Shown: positions 38,949 to 47,673 of the stretch, piece after piece
How positions within the stretch are numbered: the stretch's first letter is position 1
Layout of the letters: each line of letters starts with the position of its first letter
Assembly: GCA_005405945.1 (NCBI GenBank)
Contig: BJHW01000002.1
Coordinates: forward strand, 1,488,001 to 1,552,000
DNA length: 64,000 nt
DNA from: Streptomyces violaceusniger
GTDB lineage: Bacteria > Actinomycetota > Actinomycetes > Streptomycetales > Streptomycetaceae
Direction of reading: 5' to 3'
Notes under the pieces: model-generated
Told to the model about the DNA's origin: nothing
The model's database searches: none
What the model saw: only the letters and a program-made list of their open reading frames with translations
Translations under genes and position numbers: made by a program

Positions 38949-39733
38949 TGTACCTGTCCCGCTTCCGGTTCAACACCGCGCGCCCAGGGGCCCGGCGTCT
39001 ACTCTCCTCCCCGCAATCGCTGCACGCGGCCGTGATGTCGTCCTTCCCCCACCTGCTGCCCACCGGCAGCGGTAGCGGCGCAGCCGACGGGTCGCGCGTG
39101 CTGTGGAGGCAGGACCGCAACGCGATCGCCGAGGTCCTGCTGTACGTCGTCAGCCCCGACCGGCCCGACATGACCCACCTCGTGGAACAGGCCGGCTGGC
39201 CAGCAGCGGCCACTACGGAGGCACCCGGCTGGCAGAGCCGCCCCTACACCCCGTTCCTCGACCGGTTGACGAAGGAAAGCGTGTGGGCGTTCCGCCTCAC
39301 GGCCAACCCCGTCCACCAGATCCGCAGGAAGGAAGGCGAGCCGACCAAGCGGACCGCGCACCTGACCCCCATCCACCAGATGGACTGGCTGCTGAACCAG
39401 CAACGCCAGGAGCGTGGCGGATTCCTCATCTGCGAGAAACCTGCGGACAAACGCCTCCTGCCCAGTGGCACCACCCACCACAACAGGCCGCACCACGGCG
39501 ACAGGTACGAGCTGATGGTCCGCGACCAGCGCAACCTGTCCTTCCCGAAACAGGGACCGGACAACCCCTCAAAACGACACCAGGTCACCCTGGTCACCGT
39601 CACCTACGACGGCCGACTCACCGTCACCGACCCCGACCGGCTCCGCGCCACCCTCACCCAGGGCCTCGGCAAAGCCAAGGCATACGGCTGCGGCCTGATG
39701 ACCCTCGTACCCCTCCCCACGACGGCAAGGTGA
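38948..39733 (+). CDS. cas6e: CRISPR RNA endonuclease Cas6e/CasE
   Basis: 261 residues, intact. Starts MYLSRFRFNTARPGARRLLS with the catalytic-type His in SPQSLHAAVMSSFP, and ends with the glycine-rich loop GLGKAKAYGCGLMTLVPL of Cas6 proteins. It cuts the repeat hairpin in pre-crRNA and stays bound to the 3' handle. Four bases separate its stop from the cas1 GTG. Confidence 0.93.
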   Translation: MYLSRFRFNTARPGARRLLSSPQSLHAAVMSSFPHLLPTGSGSGAADGSRVLWRQDRNAIAEVLLYVVSPDRPDMTHLVEQAGWPAAATTEAPGWQSRPYTPFLDRLTKESVWAFRLTANPVHQIRRKEGEPTKRTAHLTPIHQMDWLLNQQRQERGGFLICEKPADKRLLPSGTTHHNRPHHGDRYELMVRDQRNLSFPKQGPDNPSKRHQVTLVTVTYDGRLTVTDPDRLRATLTQGLGKAKAYGCGLMTLVPLPTTAR

Positions 39734-39737
39734 GCCG

Positions 39738-40715
39738 GTGACCACCGTCGGCCGACGCCCCGCGCTCACCCCCAGGCACCTGACCCGCACCGGCGAACGC
39801 CTCTCCTTCGTCTACCTGGAACGGTGCCTCGTCCACCGCGACGCCAACGCCATCACCGCCGAAGACGCGGACGGCACGACCCACATCCCCTCCGCCACCA
39901 TCGGCACCCTCCTCCTCGGCCCCGGCACCCGCATCACCCACCAGGCGATGAGCGTCCTCGGCGAGACCGGAGCAGCCGTCGCCTGGGTCGGCGAGCACGG
40001 TGTGCGCTACTACGCCGGCGGCCGCGCCCTGACCCGCTCCGCCGCCCTCGCCGAAGCCCAGGCCGCCAAGTGGGCCAACCCACGCACCCGACTCGCTGTC
40101 GCACGCGCCATGTACCGGCTGCGCTTCCCCGACGAGGACCCCGCTGGTCTCACCCGGCAGGAACTCCTCGGCCGCGAGGGACGCCGGGTCAAGGACTGCT
40201 ACCGCGAGCACGCCGCCCGCACCGGTGTCCCCTGGCGTGGACGCCGATACACCCCGGGCGACTTCACCAGCGGTGATGCCGTCAACCAGTCCGTCACGGC
40301 AGCCGCACAGTGCATGTACGGCATCGCCCACGCCGTCGTGGCCTCCCTCGCCTGCATCCCGGCGCTGGGCTTCGTCCACTCCGGACACGAACTGTCCTTC
40401 GTCCTCGACATCGCCGACCTGTACAAGACCGAGATCGGCATCCCCGTCGCCTTCGACGTCGCCGCAGAAGACGACCAGGACGTCGGCGCCCGCACGCGCC
40501 GCGCCTTACGGGACCGGATCAACCAGACATCCCTGCTGGACCGCTGCGTCGACGACATCAAAGCCCTGCTTCTGCCGAATGCCACGGCAGGGAGTACGGC
40601 CGTCGATCCCGACACGGACCGCGTCGTCCTCCACAGCGACGGCGGACGCCAGGTGCACGCGGGCTGCAACCACGCCGAAAGCGACGGCCCGAACAGCGAC
40701 GAGGTGTTCTGGTGA
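39738..40715 (+). CDS. cas1e: CRISPR adaptation integrase Cas1e
   Basis: 325 residues, intact, GTG start. Family marks: SVLGETGAAVAWVGEHGVRYYAGG, the metal-site Glu in LLGREGRRVKDCYRE, His in LGFVHSGHELSFVLDIADLYKTEI and Asp in the same helix. With Cas2 it integrates new spacers at the leader end. A long C-terminal tail of about 45 residues (from NATAGSTAVD) is less conserved. The stop overlaps the cas2 start (GTGA). Confidence 0.93.
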   Translation: MTTVGRRPALTPRHLTRTGERLSFVYLERCLVHRDANAITAEDADGTTHIPSATIGTLLLGPGTRITHQAMSVLGETGAAVAWVGEHGVRYYAGGRALTRSAALAEAQAAKWANPRTRLAVARAMYRLRFPDEDPAGLTRQELLGREGRRVKDCYREHAARTGVPWRGRRYTPGDFTSGDAVNQSVTAAAQCMYGIAHAVVASLACIPALGFVHSGHELSFVLDIADLYKTEIGIPVAFDVAAEDDQDVGARTRRALRDRINQTSLLDRCVDDIKALLLPNATAGSTAVDPDTDRVVLHSDGGRQVHAGCNHAESDGPNSDEVFW

Positions 40716-41068
40716 CCGTCATCGTCGTGACCAACTGCCCGCCCGGCCTTCGCGGCTTCCTCACCCGCTGGCTCCTGGAAATCTCGGCCGGGGTCTTCAT
40801 CGGCAACCCCTCGGCCCGCGTCCGCGACGCCCTGTGGGATGAGGTCCGCCAATACGCGGGTCAAGGCCGATCCTTGCTCGCCCACACCACGAACAACGAG
40901 CAGGGTTTCACCTTCCGCACCCATGACCACGCTTGGCACCCCATCGATCATGAGGGACTGACGCTTATCCGACGCCCCCACTCCAAAGCACAGCAGACCA
41001 CCGGCGTGCCGAAGCCAGGCTGGAGCAAGGCATCCAAGCGCCGCCGCTTCGGTAGGCAGGCCCGATAA
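40712..41068 (+). CDS. cas2: CRISPR adaptation protein Cas2e
   Basis: 118 residues from GTG 40712. VIVVTNCPPGLRGFLTRWLL and EISAGVFIGNPSARVRDALW are the type I-E Cas2 signature. It bridges two Cas1 dimers. A basic C-terminal tail (KASKRRRFGRQAR) may contact DNA. Last gene of the cas operon; the array 2 leader begins within 20 bp of its stop. Confidence 0.92.
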   Translation: MTVIVVTNCPPGLRGFLTRWLLEISAGVFIGNPSARVRDALWDEVRQYAGQGRSLLAHTTNNEQGFTFRTHDHAWHPIDHEGLTLIRRPHSKAQQTTGVPKPGWSKASKRRRFGRQAR

Positions 41069-41086
41069 TGAGCCAAATCACCGAAT

Positions 41087-41151
41087 TGCCGGAATCGGTG
41101 AAAGTGTGGGAAACGGGCCTCTGCCCACGCTGAACCCGCAGGTCACGCAGT
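41087..41151 (+). promoter_or_regulatory. CRISPR leader of array 2
   Basis: Contains TGCCGGAATCGGTGAAAGTG (41087-41106) and CGCAGGTCACGCAGT (41137-41151). They differ from the array 1 leader by only two bases and one base, and the first motif begins 65 bp before the repeat in both cases. The middle part is not conserved. Confidence 0.75.
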
Positions 41152-41484
41152 CCGCTCCCCGCACCCGCGGGATGGTCCCCCGGTGGCGACAACGCTGCGC
41201 GTGGGGGAGGGGCCGCTCCCCGCACCCGCGGGGATGGTCCCGCGACAGGATCGAAGCGGTGGCGCAGCAGATCCTGCTCCCCGCACCCGCGGGGATGGTC
41301 CCTCCCGGACCAGGGGAGCGACGATGATGCCGCCCTGCTCCCCGCACCCGCGGGGATGGTCCCGGTCACAGGCGCAATTTCCGGGGTGTCCTGTGCTGCT
41401 CCCCGCACCCGCGGGATGGTCCCAGAGCGGCGGCGACAGGGACGAACGCGAACACCTGCTCCCCGCGCCCGCGGGGATGGTCCC
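41152..41484 (+). CRISPR. Type I-E CRISPR array 2 (6 repeats, 5 spacers)
   Basis: Same repeat and orientation as array 1. Repeats start at 41152, 41213, 41274, 41335, 41396 and 41456. Spacers are 33, 32, 32, 32 and 32 bp. Repeats 1 and 5 are 28 bp because the GGGG run is read as GGG. Repeats 1 and 2 start CCG where the consensus has CTG, and the last repeat has GCGCCC where the others have GCACCC. No spacer obviously matches another part of this window. Confidence 0.95.
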
Positions 41485-41692
41485 GGTCGCCCAACCGCTC
41501 TGTCCCGAACAGTCGAGTGGGGCAGTGGGTGCGAGGAGAATCTGTTGGCCAGCGTAACGCTGCGGGAGCGCTATGAAACCAGCCACTGGACAAGTGCCCT
41601 GTCGCCAAACACTGCGGATGGGGCCGTCGAAGTACCCGATTCGGGCTATGCAGAGGGGCGGGATGCCGGCTGCTGAGGGGAGGACTGGCCGG

Positions 41693-41851
41693 ATGATTTT
41701 GGCTATCAACGTCGCAGTTCTGCTTGCGGTGATCAACGTTATGCGACTGTGTCGACGCACACTGGCTCGGAGCCAGGTCGCTGATGCGACAGATGGCATC
41801 AGACGCTGGTGCAAGATGGCCCGTGATCACCGGCTCTCCCTGAACTGTTAG
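41693..41851 (+). CDS. Possible 52-residue single-pass membrane protein
   Basis: ATG 41693 lies 9 bp after GAGGGGAGG. The product opens with a hydrophobic helix (MILAINVAVLLAVINVMRLC), followed by an Arg-rich segment and a basic tail. There is no family I recognise. The remaining sequence between array 2 and the DUF4254 gene (about 370 bp more) shows no other supported gene. Confidence 0.35.
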   Translation: MILAINVAVLLAVINVMRLCRRTLARSQVADATDGIRRWCKMARDHRLSLNC

Positions 41852-42054
41852 CGTGCCACGAGATCAACTTAGGGGCAGGGGCGGACCTGGACGGATGTCA
41901 AGCGGCCACTTTGGCCGTTGAGTCAGGGGCATCATGGCCTAGCGATCGTGGAGTAACGCGCCCCTCTCGGACACCCTCCGGCCGTGCTCAAGGCTGTCTT
42001 CGATGACGGTCGACAGAGGCAGCCTCCCGAGATACCGAAGGGGGATCACCATTG

Positions 42055-42654
42055 ATGACTGAGACACGTGCAGGACTGGGTAAGGACACGGATGAGTTGG
42101 AGGGCGACCCGCGCACTCCGATGACGGCGGTTGCATCTTGCCTCGACGTGGCAGGCGGGCAAGGTGGCTGGTGCCAGGACGCTCTCGCTGGGATTCCGCT
42201 TCCTGACTCGCCGGAGTTGTCGCCGGCTTTGGACCGGCTGCACGCAGTCAACAGTCGGCAGTGGGACGCCGAGGATCGGGTGCGACAAGCTGGCGACAGG
42301 GAGATTCCGGCCATCAAGCGGGAGATCGACGCTCTCAACGGCAATCGCCATGCACTCATCGAGCAGGTCGATCGAATCTTGGATGCGGCGTGGAGCGCGA
42401 ATGAGGGCGTGCCTCCCCTCACGGAGTCGATCGGCTCGGCGCTTGACCGACTCTCGGTGCAGACGCTTCGGATCAGGCACATCGAGCGACTCGTCGGGCG
42501 GGATGCTGGTACGGCAGAGCGAGTGGCGATTCTGCGTCACCAGTACGACGATCTAGTGTGGTCTATCGCGGTCGCTTGCGAGGATCTTCTGTCCGGCCGT
42601 CGACGCACGCCCCGGCCTGAGCGCATGAAGCTCTACGGGAAGTCCGCACGATGA
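42055..42654 (+). CDS. DUF4254-family protein
   Basis: 199 residues. The family core is clear: LDRLHAVNSRQWDAEDRVRQ, REIDALNGNRHALIEQVDRI and IGSALDRLSVQTLRIRHIERL, an all-helical bundle. ATG 42055 follows AGGGGGAT by 9 bp (a TTG three bases earlier is possible). The biochemical role of DUF4254 is not established; I recall it in bacterial gene clusters beside glycosyltransferases, as here. It opens a rightward operon with a PLP decarboxylase, a GT9-like protein, a kinase-like protein and a GT4 protein, 43 bp before the decarboxylase. Confidence 0.8.
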   Translation: MTETRAGLGKDTDELEGDPRTPMTAVASCLDVAGGQGGWCQDALAGIPLPDSPELSPALDRLHAVNSRQWDAEDRVRQAGDREIPAIKREIDALNGNRHALIEQVDRILDAAWSANEGVPPLTESIGSALDRLSVQTLRIRHIERLVGRDAGTAERVAILRHQYDDLVWSIAVACEDLLSGRRRTPRPERMKLYGKSAR

Positions 42655-42697
42655 GCGCGGTCACGTTGCTCCTCCGAAGCGCCAGGTTCGATCTGCG

Positions 42698-44380
42698 ATG
42701 ACGGTTGACTCCTTCGGAGACGGAGATGAGTTTGAGCGCTGGCGCAGCGGCCTGTTCCTACGTCCCGACGGGACCAATGCCGATGCGCTTGTCGGGCTCC
42801 TCCGCCGCGCCCTCGATGAGACGCTGAGCCATCAGGGCGAGGGGCCCGTGTATCCGCGCACCGGTCAGGAGGGTGGGCGTTCCCCAGTGGGTGACGGATG
42901 GCTGCCGGAAAACCCTGTCACGGCGGAGACGGCGCTCAGCCAATTGCGCTGGTGGCTCGCTGGGTCGGTCAAAGTTCATCACCAGATGTTCGCCAAGAAC
43001 ATCGTTCCGCCACCGTCGTTCGTCAACCTCGCAGCGTTGTGCGCGGTGTCGTTGTTCATGCCTAACGGCGTCACTGGGGAGGACGCCGCGGAGACCCTTT
43101 CCGCTGAGTTGTCCTCCGCCCAGGCGTTGGCACGGTTGGCGGGGTACGAGCCGGAGCGGGCAGGCGGCCTGTTCACGTTCGGCGGCACTGCGACCAACCT
43201 GTATGCCATCAACGTCGGCATTTCCAAGGCACAGCCCGACCACGCCGAGCGTGGGATCGAGCCTGGGATGGCCGTCGTCGGGTCCTGGCCAGCGCACTAC
43301 TCGCAGAAATCCGCGTGCGCGTGGCTGGGGATCGGCACTCGAAACTACATATCCGCTGCGTCGCTACCCGACCAGACCACGGACCTGGAGTCGATGGAAG
43401 CGGCCTGCCGCGACGTACTGGCACGCGGCCACCGGCTTGCATGCATCATCGGTGCGGGCGGGACGACTTCCAACATGGCTGTCGACGACTTCGGCGAGAT
43501 TGCTGCGATGCGGGATCGTCTGGCCGTCGAATATGGGTTGGATTACATGCCCCATGTGCATGCAGACACAGTCATCGGGTGGGCATACCTCTGCTTCATC
43601 GATTATGACTTGCATAAGAATCCCCTCGGCTTCAGCCCCCTGGTGGTGGCCAAGCTGTCACGTCTTGTGGAGCGTTTGAAAACGGTGCAGCACGCCGACT
43701 CGTTCGGAACGGACTTCCACAAGACCGGTTTCGCGCCCTACACCTCGAGCATGATCGTCATGCGAGAGGGTCGGGACTTCTCGCGGCTGCGCCGCGACGG
43801 CGGAGCCATGACCCCGTTGTTCCATGACAAGGATGCCTACAACCCCGGGACCTTCACGTTGGAGACGTCCAGGTCGGCAGCGAACATGGTGGCGACCTGG
43901 GTTGGCTTGCAGACTCTCGGCAAGCAGGGGATGCGGCAACTGCTCGGCCACGCGCTTGAAACGGCAGAAGCGCTCCGGCGCCACATCAATGCCTTGGCAG
44001 GTCGCGACGCGACAGCTATCAACAGACATTCGTACGGCCCGGACGTGTTCGTGCGCTGTTACCCGCCGGACGACCCCGCCGCTACCGAGGAGGACTTCGA
44101 CGACACCAGCTCCGTCCGCCGAATAAACCAATATATCTCTGACCTATTCGCGTGGCTATCGACTCAACGGGTGCCGGACGCTGAACAAATCGCAGTGAGC
44201 AAGTCCTCCGCGGCCTTCTATACACCGGCTGGCGAGCCGGTCGTCGCTCTCCGGGTGTACTCCCTCAACCCGTACTTCTCCGATGCTCACGCCAGAGAGC
44301 TGGTCATACGCCTGCTGAGGGGCAAGCAACAGTTCGATGCTACGTACATGCATGCAGATGCGTGCGAGGAGGCTCAATGA
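42698..44380 (+). CDS. Pyridoxal-phosphate-dependent group II decarboxylase
   Basis: 560 residues. AGGLFTFGGTATNLYAINVG is the PLP phosphate-binding motif, HVHADTVIGWAYL carries the cofactor Asp, and the Schiff-base Lys is in SFGTDFHKTGFAPY, the order seen in aromatic-amino-acid/glutamate decarboxylases. The long N-terminus (about 100 residues) and C-terminal domain are larger than in plain glutamate decarboxylase. It would release CO2 from an amino acid (Tyr, Glu, Asp or diaminobutyrate are options) to make an amine. Its stop overlaps the GT9-like start by ATGA, so the amine may feed the glycan or metabolite built by the operon. Confidence 0.82.
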   Translation: MTVDSFGDGDEFERWRSGLFLRPDGTNADALVGLLRRALDETLSHQGEGPVYPRTGQEGGRSPVGDGWLPENPVTAETALSQLRWWLAGSVKVHHQMFAKNIVPPPSFVNLAALCAVSLFMPNGVTGEDAAETLSAELSSAQALARLAGYEPERAGGLFTFGGTATNLYAINVGISKAQPDHAERGIEPGMAVVGSWPAHYSQKSACAWLGIGTRNYISAASLPDQTTDLESMEAACRDVLARGHRLACIIGAGGTTSNMAVDDFGEIAAMRDRLAVEYGLDYMPHVHADTVIGWAYLCFIDYDLHKNPLGFSPLVVAKLSRLVERLKTVQHADSFGTDFHKTGFAPYTSSMIVMREGRDFSRLRRDGGAMTPLFHDKDAYNPGTFTLETSRSAANMVATWVGLQTLGKQGMRQLLGHALETAEALRRHINALAGRDATAINRHSYGPDVFVRCYPPDDPAATEEDFDDTSSVRRINQYISDLFAWLSTQRVPDAEQIAVSKSSAAFYTPAGEPVVALRVYSLNPYFSDAHARELVIRLLRGKQQFDATYMHADACEEAQ

Positions 44381-45438
44381 AGCGACCGCCGCTGTGTGGC
44401 CGAGAAGAGCTACCGACGCGCTTCGCAGCCGCCGACCTTCCTGTCCGTGACTGTGTCGAGTTGGCCGCCGGCCTGGCCTCCTATGCCCGGACACATGGAC
44501 TAGCCCGAGTCGAGGTGAGCGGGCCGCCGGCAATGCGTGAGCTCATCGAGGAGTTCGGCTTTGGCGAGGTGCGATTTGTCGAATTCCACCGGCAGCCCGC
44601 GGTGGACATTGCGGCAGTCCCCCGGACTTGGCGCTGCGGCCAACGAGGGCTGCGCTGCCTGAGCGACCAGCTCGTCGACGCAGCAAAAATCGCGTCGCGG
44701 GTGGACACACCGCCGTCAACACTCGCCGGGGGAACTGTGATGCGGTTTGCCCGGCATAACCGCCTCGGCGACGCACTGGGCATCGTGACCGGCCTCGAGC
44801 ACTACTGCCGCGACAACGCCGTGGCATCAGTTGCCGTATCCGGTTCGCCCATCCTTGCCGAGGTAGTGGAGGTGTTCGCGTGTAAGCGGGTGAGCTATGC
44901 CCCTTCGCCCAGCGAGTCGATCAACGGCGACGCGATCTTCGCCCGATCGTCATGGAGCATCCCCTGGCTTGACCGGTTCAACCACGCCGTCACCGACGCC
45001 TTTGGAGGGCGAGCCCGCCACCGAGTGCCGCCGCTGCCTCTCCGCCGGGCACCGACGCCTCGTGGCGAAGAGAATGTGGTGTATTGCCAGCTCGATGCGC
45101 GTTCCGGCACTGCGCCATCGCGACACTCAGCTCGGCGGCTCCTGAACCAGGTCTCGGCGCACGGTGAGGTGCGGGTCCTCGGCGGCCCCGACACCCAGAC
45201 CTACCTCGGCGAGGACCTGATCTACGTCCGGGCCGACCTTCCCGAAATGGTCGCTCGTCTGCTGTCATGCCGTCTCTTCGTAGGGTGCGACAGCGGCCTG
45301 GGCCACCTCGCGGGGTGCCTTGGTGTGCCTGGTCTGATCGTCAGTACCGACGACTTCGAGACGACTTGGTCATTCTTTCGAGGCTACGCCAGCCTCAATG
45401 TCATCCCGCTCGCGGCAGCAGAGGTGCTTCTGCCATGA
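44377..45438 (+). CDS. GT9/heptosyltransferase-like glycosyltransferase
   Basis: 353 residues. The C-terminal half has a typical GT9 nucleotide-sugar site: LFVGCDSGLGHLAGCLGVPGLIV. The N-terminal half carries a GT-B-like domain (RFARHNRLGDALGIVTGLEHY, the counterpart of the GDxxxxTP region of heptosyltransferases), preceded by about 120 unusual residues. GT9 enzymes usually build lipopolysaccharide cores, so a GT9-like protein in a Gram-positive actinomycete points to a secreted glycan or a glycosylated metabolite. Overlaps both neighbours by ATGA. Confidence 0.7.
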   Translation: MKRPPLCGREELPTRFAAADLPVRDCVELAAGLASYARTHGLARVEVSGPPAMRELIEEFGFGEVRFVEFHRQPAVDIAAVPRTWRCGQRGLRCLSDQLVDAAKIASRVDTPPSTLAGGTVMRFARHNRLGDALGIVTGLEHYCRDNAVASVAVSGSPILAEVVEVFACKRVSYAPSPSESINGDAIFARSSWSIPWLDRFNHAVTDAFGGRARHRVPPLPLRRAPTPRGEENVVYCQLDARSGTAPSRHSARRLLNQVSAHGEVRVLGGPDTQTYLGEDLIYVRADLPEMVARLLSCRLFVGCDSGLGHLAGCLGVPGLIVSTDDFETTWSFFRGYASLNVIPLAAAEVLLP

Positions 45439-46388
45439 AGCCTCCGACAGAGCAGGCAGTCCTGCGGGCGGCCAGTCGATGCCTGAACCAAGAGGCCGTG
45501 ACCGCGAACCGAATCCCGATGGGCCGCAGTCACTTCGTGTTCACGGTGCAGCTGGTGTCCGGTGAGCGCGTGATTGCGCGGATCGCGCGTCGCGACCGTG
45601 CTGAGTGCTTCGCCGGCTTCGCGTATTGGCGGCGCCAGCTGGCAAGGGTGGGAGTGCCCGTTCCCCGCGTGCTGCACATGGACCTGAGCGGGACAGCGCT
45701 GCCCTGGCCGATCATGTTCCTTGAGCAAGCCCCAGGAACCGATCTCTGCAACGTCTACGTGGGCCTTACGGCTGCCGAGAAGCGAAGCATTGCCGACGAC
45801 CTGCTCGATATCCAACACCGCACGCGCGGCCTCCCGCCCGGTCCTGGGTACGGCGGTATCGCCAGTTACGGTGACCTTCGGTGCCACCCGCGCTGGTCGG
45901 ACGTGCTGTGGGAGTACTTCACCGGTGCCGTCGATCAGCTTGCGCCCCCGCAGCGGGAGGCCCCGGCCATTGGACAAATTCGCAGAACCATCCACGAGCT
46001 ACATCCCGAATTCGATGGCATCGCCCCGTTGCCCTACTTGATCGACGCCACCCACCAGAACGTGTTGGTGGAAGACGGGAGAGTCACGGCGATCGTCGAC
46101 CTGGACGAGGTCGGCTTCGGTGACTCTCTGTACCCGCTCGGTGTCGCTCGTGCTGGACTTCTGGCTCGTGGACCGGAGGCCGACTGTATTGAGCAGGTTG
46201 CAGTGCCGCTGTGCGTCGGTCCGAATCGGCGTCGTGTATTCGACCTGTACTCAGCGGTCGCATGCCTCAAAATGCTCGCCCCCAGTCCCCTCAGCGTCGC
46301 TGGCCCGCCCTCTGCTGGCAGCCAGATCGCCGTCCGGCTTCGGAGCTTGCTCGATGCCTTTGCCGGTGCCGCGGCCCACAAGGAGTAA
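45435..46388 (+). CDS. APH-fold phosphotransferase family protein
   Basis: 317 residues with the aminoglycoside-phosphotransferase/choline-kinase fold. The N-lobe ATP region is NRIPMGRSHFVFTVQL with Arg-rich ERVIARIARRDRAE, and the catalytic loop is LIDATHQNVLVEDGRV followed by IVDLDEVGFGD. The loop keeps the catalytic Asp and the Asn five residues on, but the usual His two residues before the Asp is Leu. It probably phosphorylates a sugar, amine or alcohol, perhaps the operon's product, or acts as self-protection. Starts inside the stop of the GT9-like gene. Confidence 0.78.
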   Translation: MKPPTEQAVLRAASRCLNQEAVTANRIPMGRSHFVFTVQLVSGERVIARIARRDRAECFAGFAYWRRQLARVGVPVPRVLHMDLSGTALPWPIMFLEQAPGTDLCNVYVGLTAAEKRSIADDLLDIQHRTRGLPPGPGYGGIASYGDLRCHPRWSDVLWEYFTGAVDQLAPPQREAPAIGQIRRTIHELHPEFDGIAPLPYLIDATHQNVLVEDGRVTAIVDLDEVGFGDSLYPLGVARAGLLARGPEADCIEQVAVPLCVGPNRRRVFDLYSAVACLKMLAPSPLSVAGPPSAGSQIAVRLRSLLDAFAGAAAHKE

Positions 46389-46392
46389 CGTC

Positions 46393-47535
46393 ATGGCCGG
46401 TATCGTCTTTGTGAGTATCGACGACTTCACCCGCGAGGGCTTTACCAATGGTCTGTTCTTGCAGGTGCGCGAACTACTAAAGCGCGTCATAACCCGAGGG
46501 CACCCGGCCAGCCTCGCCTGTATCGCGCAGAGCAGGAACCCCGGAGTCGGACGCAGAACTCGAACCATCCAGGGTTGCACTGTCCACGAAACCTTCATCG
46601 GTGCTTCGGGGGTAGCCAGTGTGTACCGGCGGGCTCTTCAAGATATTTTGAACGACCTGGACCCCGACGTGATCCTGCTCAACTCGTGTGCGGTTCGGCT
46701 CAATGAAGCGCATCACGCGGTGCTGGACGAGAGCCTTGCGAGCGGTCGGCAGGTAGCCGTGCTCGTGACTGACCAGCTCTACCCCACAAGCAGTGACCAC
46801 CCTGAAGATGAGGTGCGGAGCTACTACAGCCTGATGCGGCAGACCAGCGTGCACGCGGTCAGCGAGACCATCGCCGACGCCTTCCATGGCGAAACCGGTG
46901 TGCCAGCGCAGGTTCTCCCTAATCTCCTACCCGAGCGACGAGTCGTCCCGGCATCTTCGGGGGCAGAGAGTCGATCCCTGACATTGATCAATCACCACCC
47001 GATCAAGGGTCGACGTGTCTGGGACGCGCTCATTCGGCAGCGCCCCAGCGATGCCTACCTGGCTGTGGAAACCTGGCCCGATGTCCCGGCGTATGTGCCG
47101 CCCTCACCGAGGGTCGAAGTGGCCGCATTCACCCCGGATCCCACCACGATCTACAACCGCACCAGGATTCTGCTGGTGCCGTCGCTGGGCCCGGAAGGTC
47201 TCGCACGAGTCACGCTTGAAGCAATGGAGTCAGGAGTGCCTGTCATAGCTCACCGGATAGGCAGCCTGCCCGAACTCGGGAACGCCGCGATGTTTATCGC
47301 CCCGCCACCGATCGCCGGCTACGAGCTCGATGGCAATGTGCTGTACCCCATGGTTTCCCAGAATGACGTCGAGCGGGCCGCGCAAGATCTCGGGCAGGCG
47401 ATCGACGCTCTTGATCATGATCCGGCACTCCGGGCCCGATTCGTGACCAACGGCAGAGCACTCGTGCGTGACTACCGTGATCACAGCGAGGCTGTTTCCG
47501 GCCGGCTGCTCGACGCATGGTTCGGGACTGTGTGA
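46393..47535 (+). CDS. Glycosyltransferase family 4 protein
   Basis: 380 residues from ATG 46393, seven bases after AGGAG. GT-B fold: VFVSIDDFTREGFTNGLFLQVREL at the N-terminus, and a C-terminal donor site with RTRILLVPSLGPEGLARVTLEAMESGVPVIAHRIGSLPEL, including the E-x7-E motif. It transfers a sugar from a nucleotide-sugar donor. Last gene of the DUF4254 operon; tyrS follows 138 bp later in the same direction. Confidence 0.85.
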   Translation: MAGIVFVSIDDFTREGFTNGLFLQVRELLKRVITRGHPASLACIAQSRNPGVGRRTRTIQGCTVHETFIGASGVASVYRRALQDILNDLDPDVILLNSCAVRLNEAHHAVLDESLASGRQVAVLVTDQLYPTSSDHPEDEVRSYYSLMRQTSVHAVSETIADAFHGETGVPAQVLPNLLPERRVVPASSGAESRSLTLINHHPIKGRRVWDALIRQRPSDAYLAVETWPDVPAYVPPSPRVEVAAFTPDPTTIYNRTRILLVPSLGPEGLARVTLEAMESGVPVIAHRIGSLPELGNAAMFIAPPPIAGYELDGNVLYPMVSQNDVERAAQDLGQAIDALDHDPALRARFVTNGRALVRDYRDHSEAVSGRLLDAWFGTV

Positions 47536-47673
47536 CTCAGGACACTCAGATGTGGGGTGATCTTGGCTTTTCCGCCGTACGCGATGCCGCTGACCAGCAC
47601 AAACGCGGAAGCTCCGGCTGGACGACTAGACTGGCCGCCGCACTGTACGCGCGACTCAAGGAGACACGGGACC

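Noticed and set aside
41078..41830. Open frames across CRISPR array 2 and its flank
   Set aside because: Produced by the repeat sequence; no independent coding evidence.
47540..47673. Possible T-box riboswitch before tyrS
   Set aside because: No T-box core sequence and no terminator-like stem were seen in the 130-bp gap.
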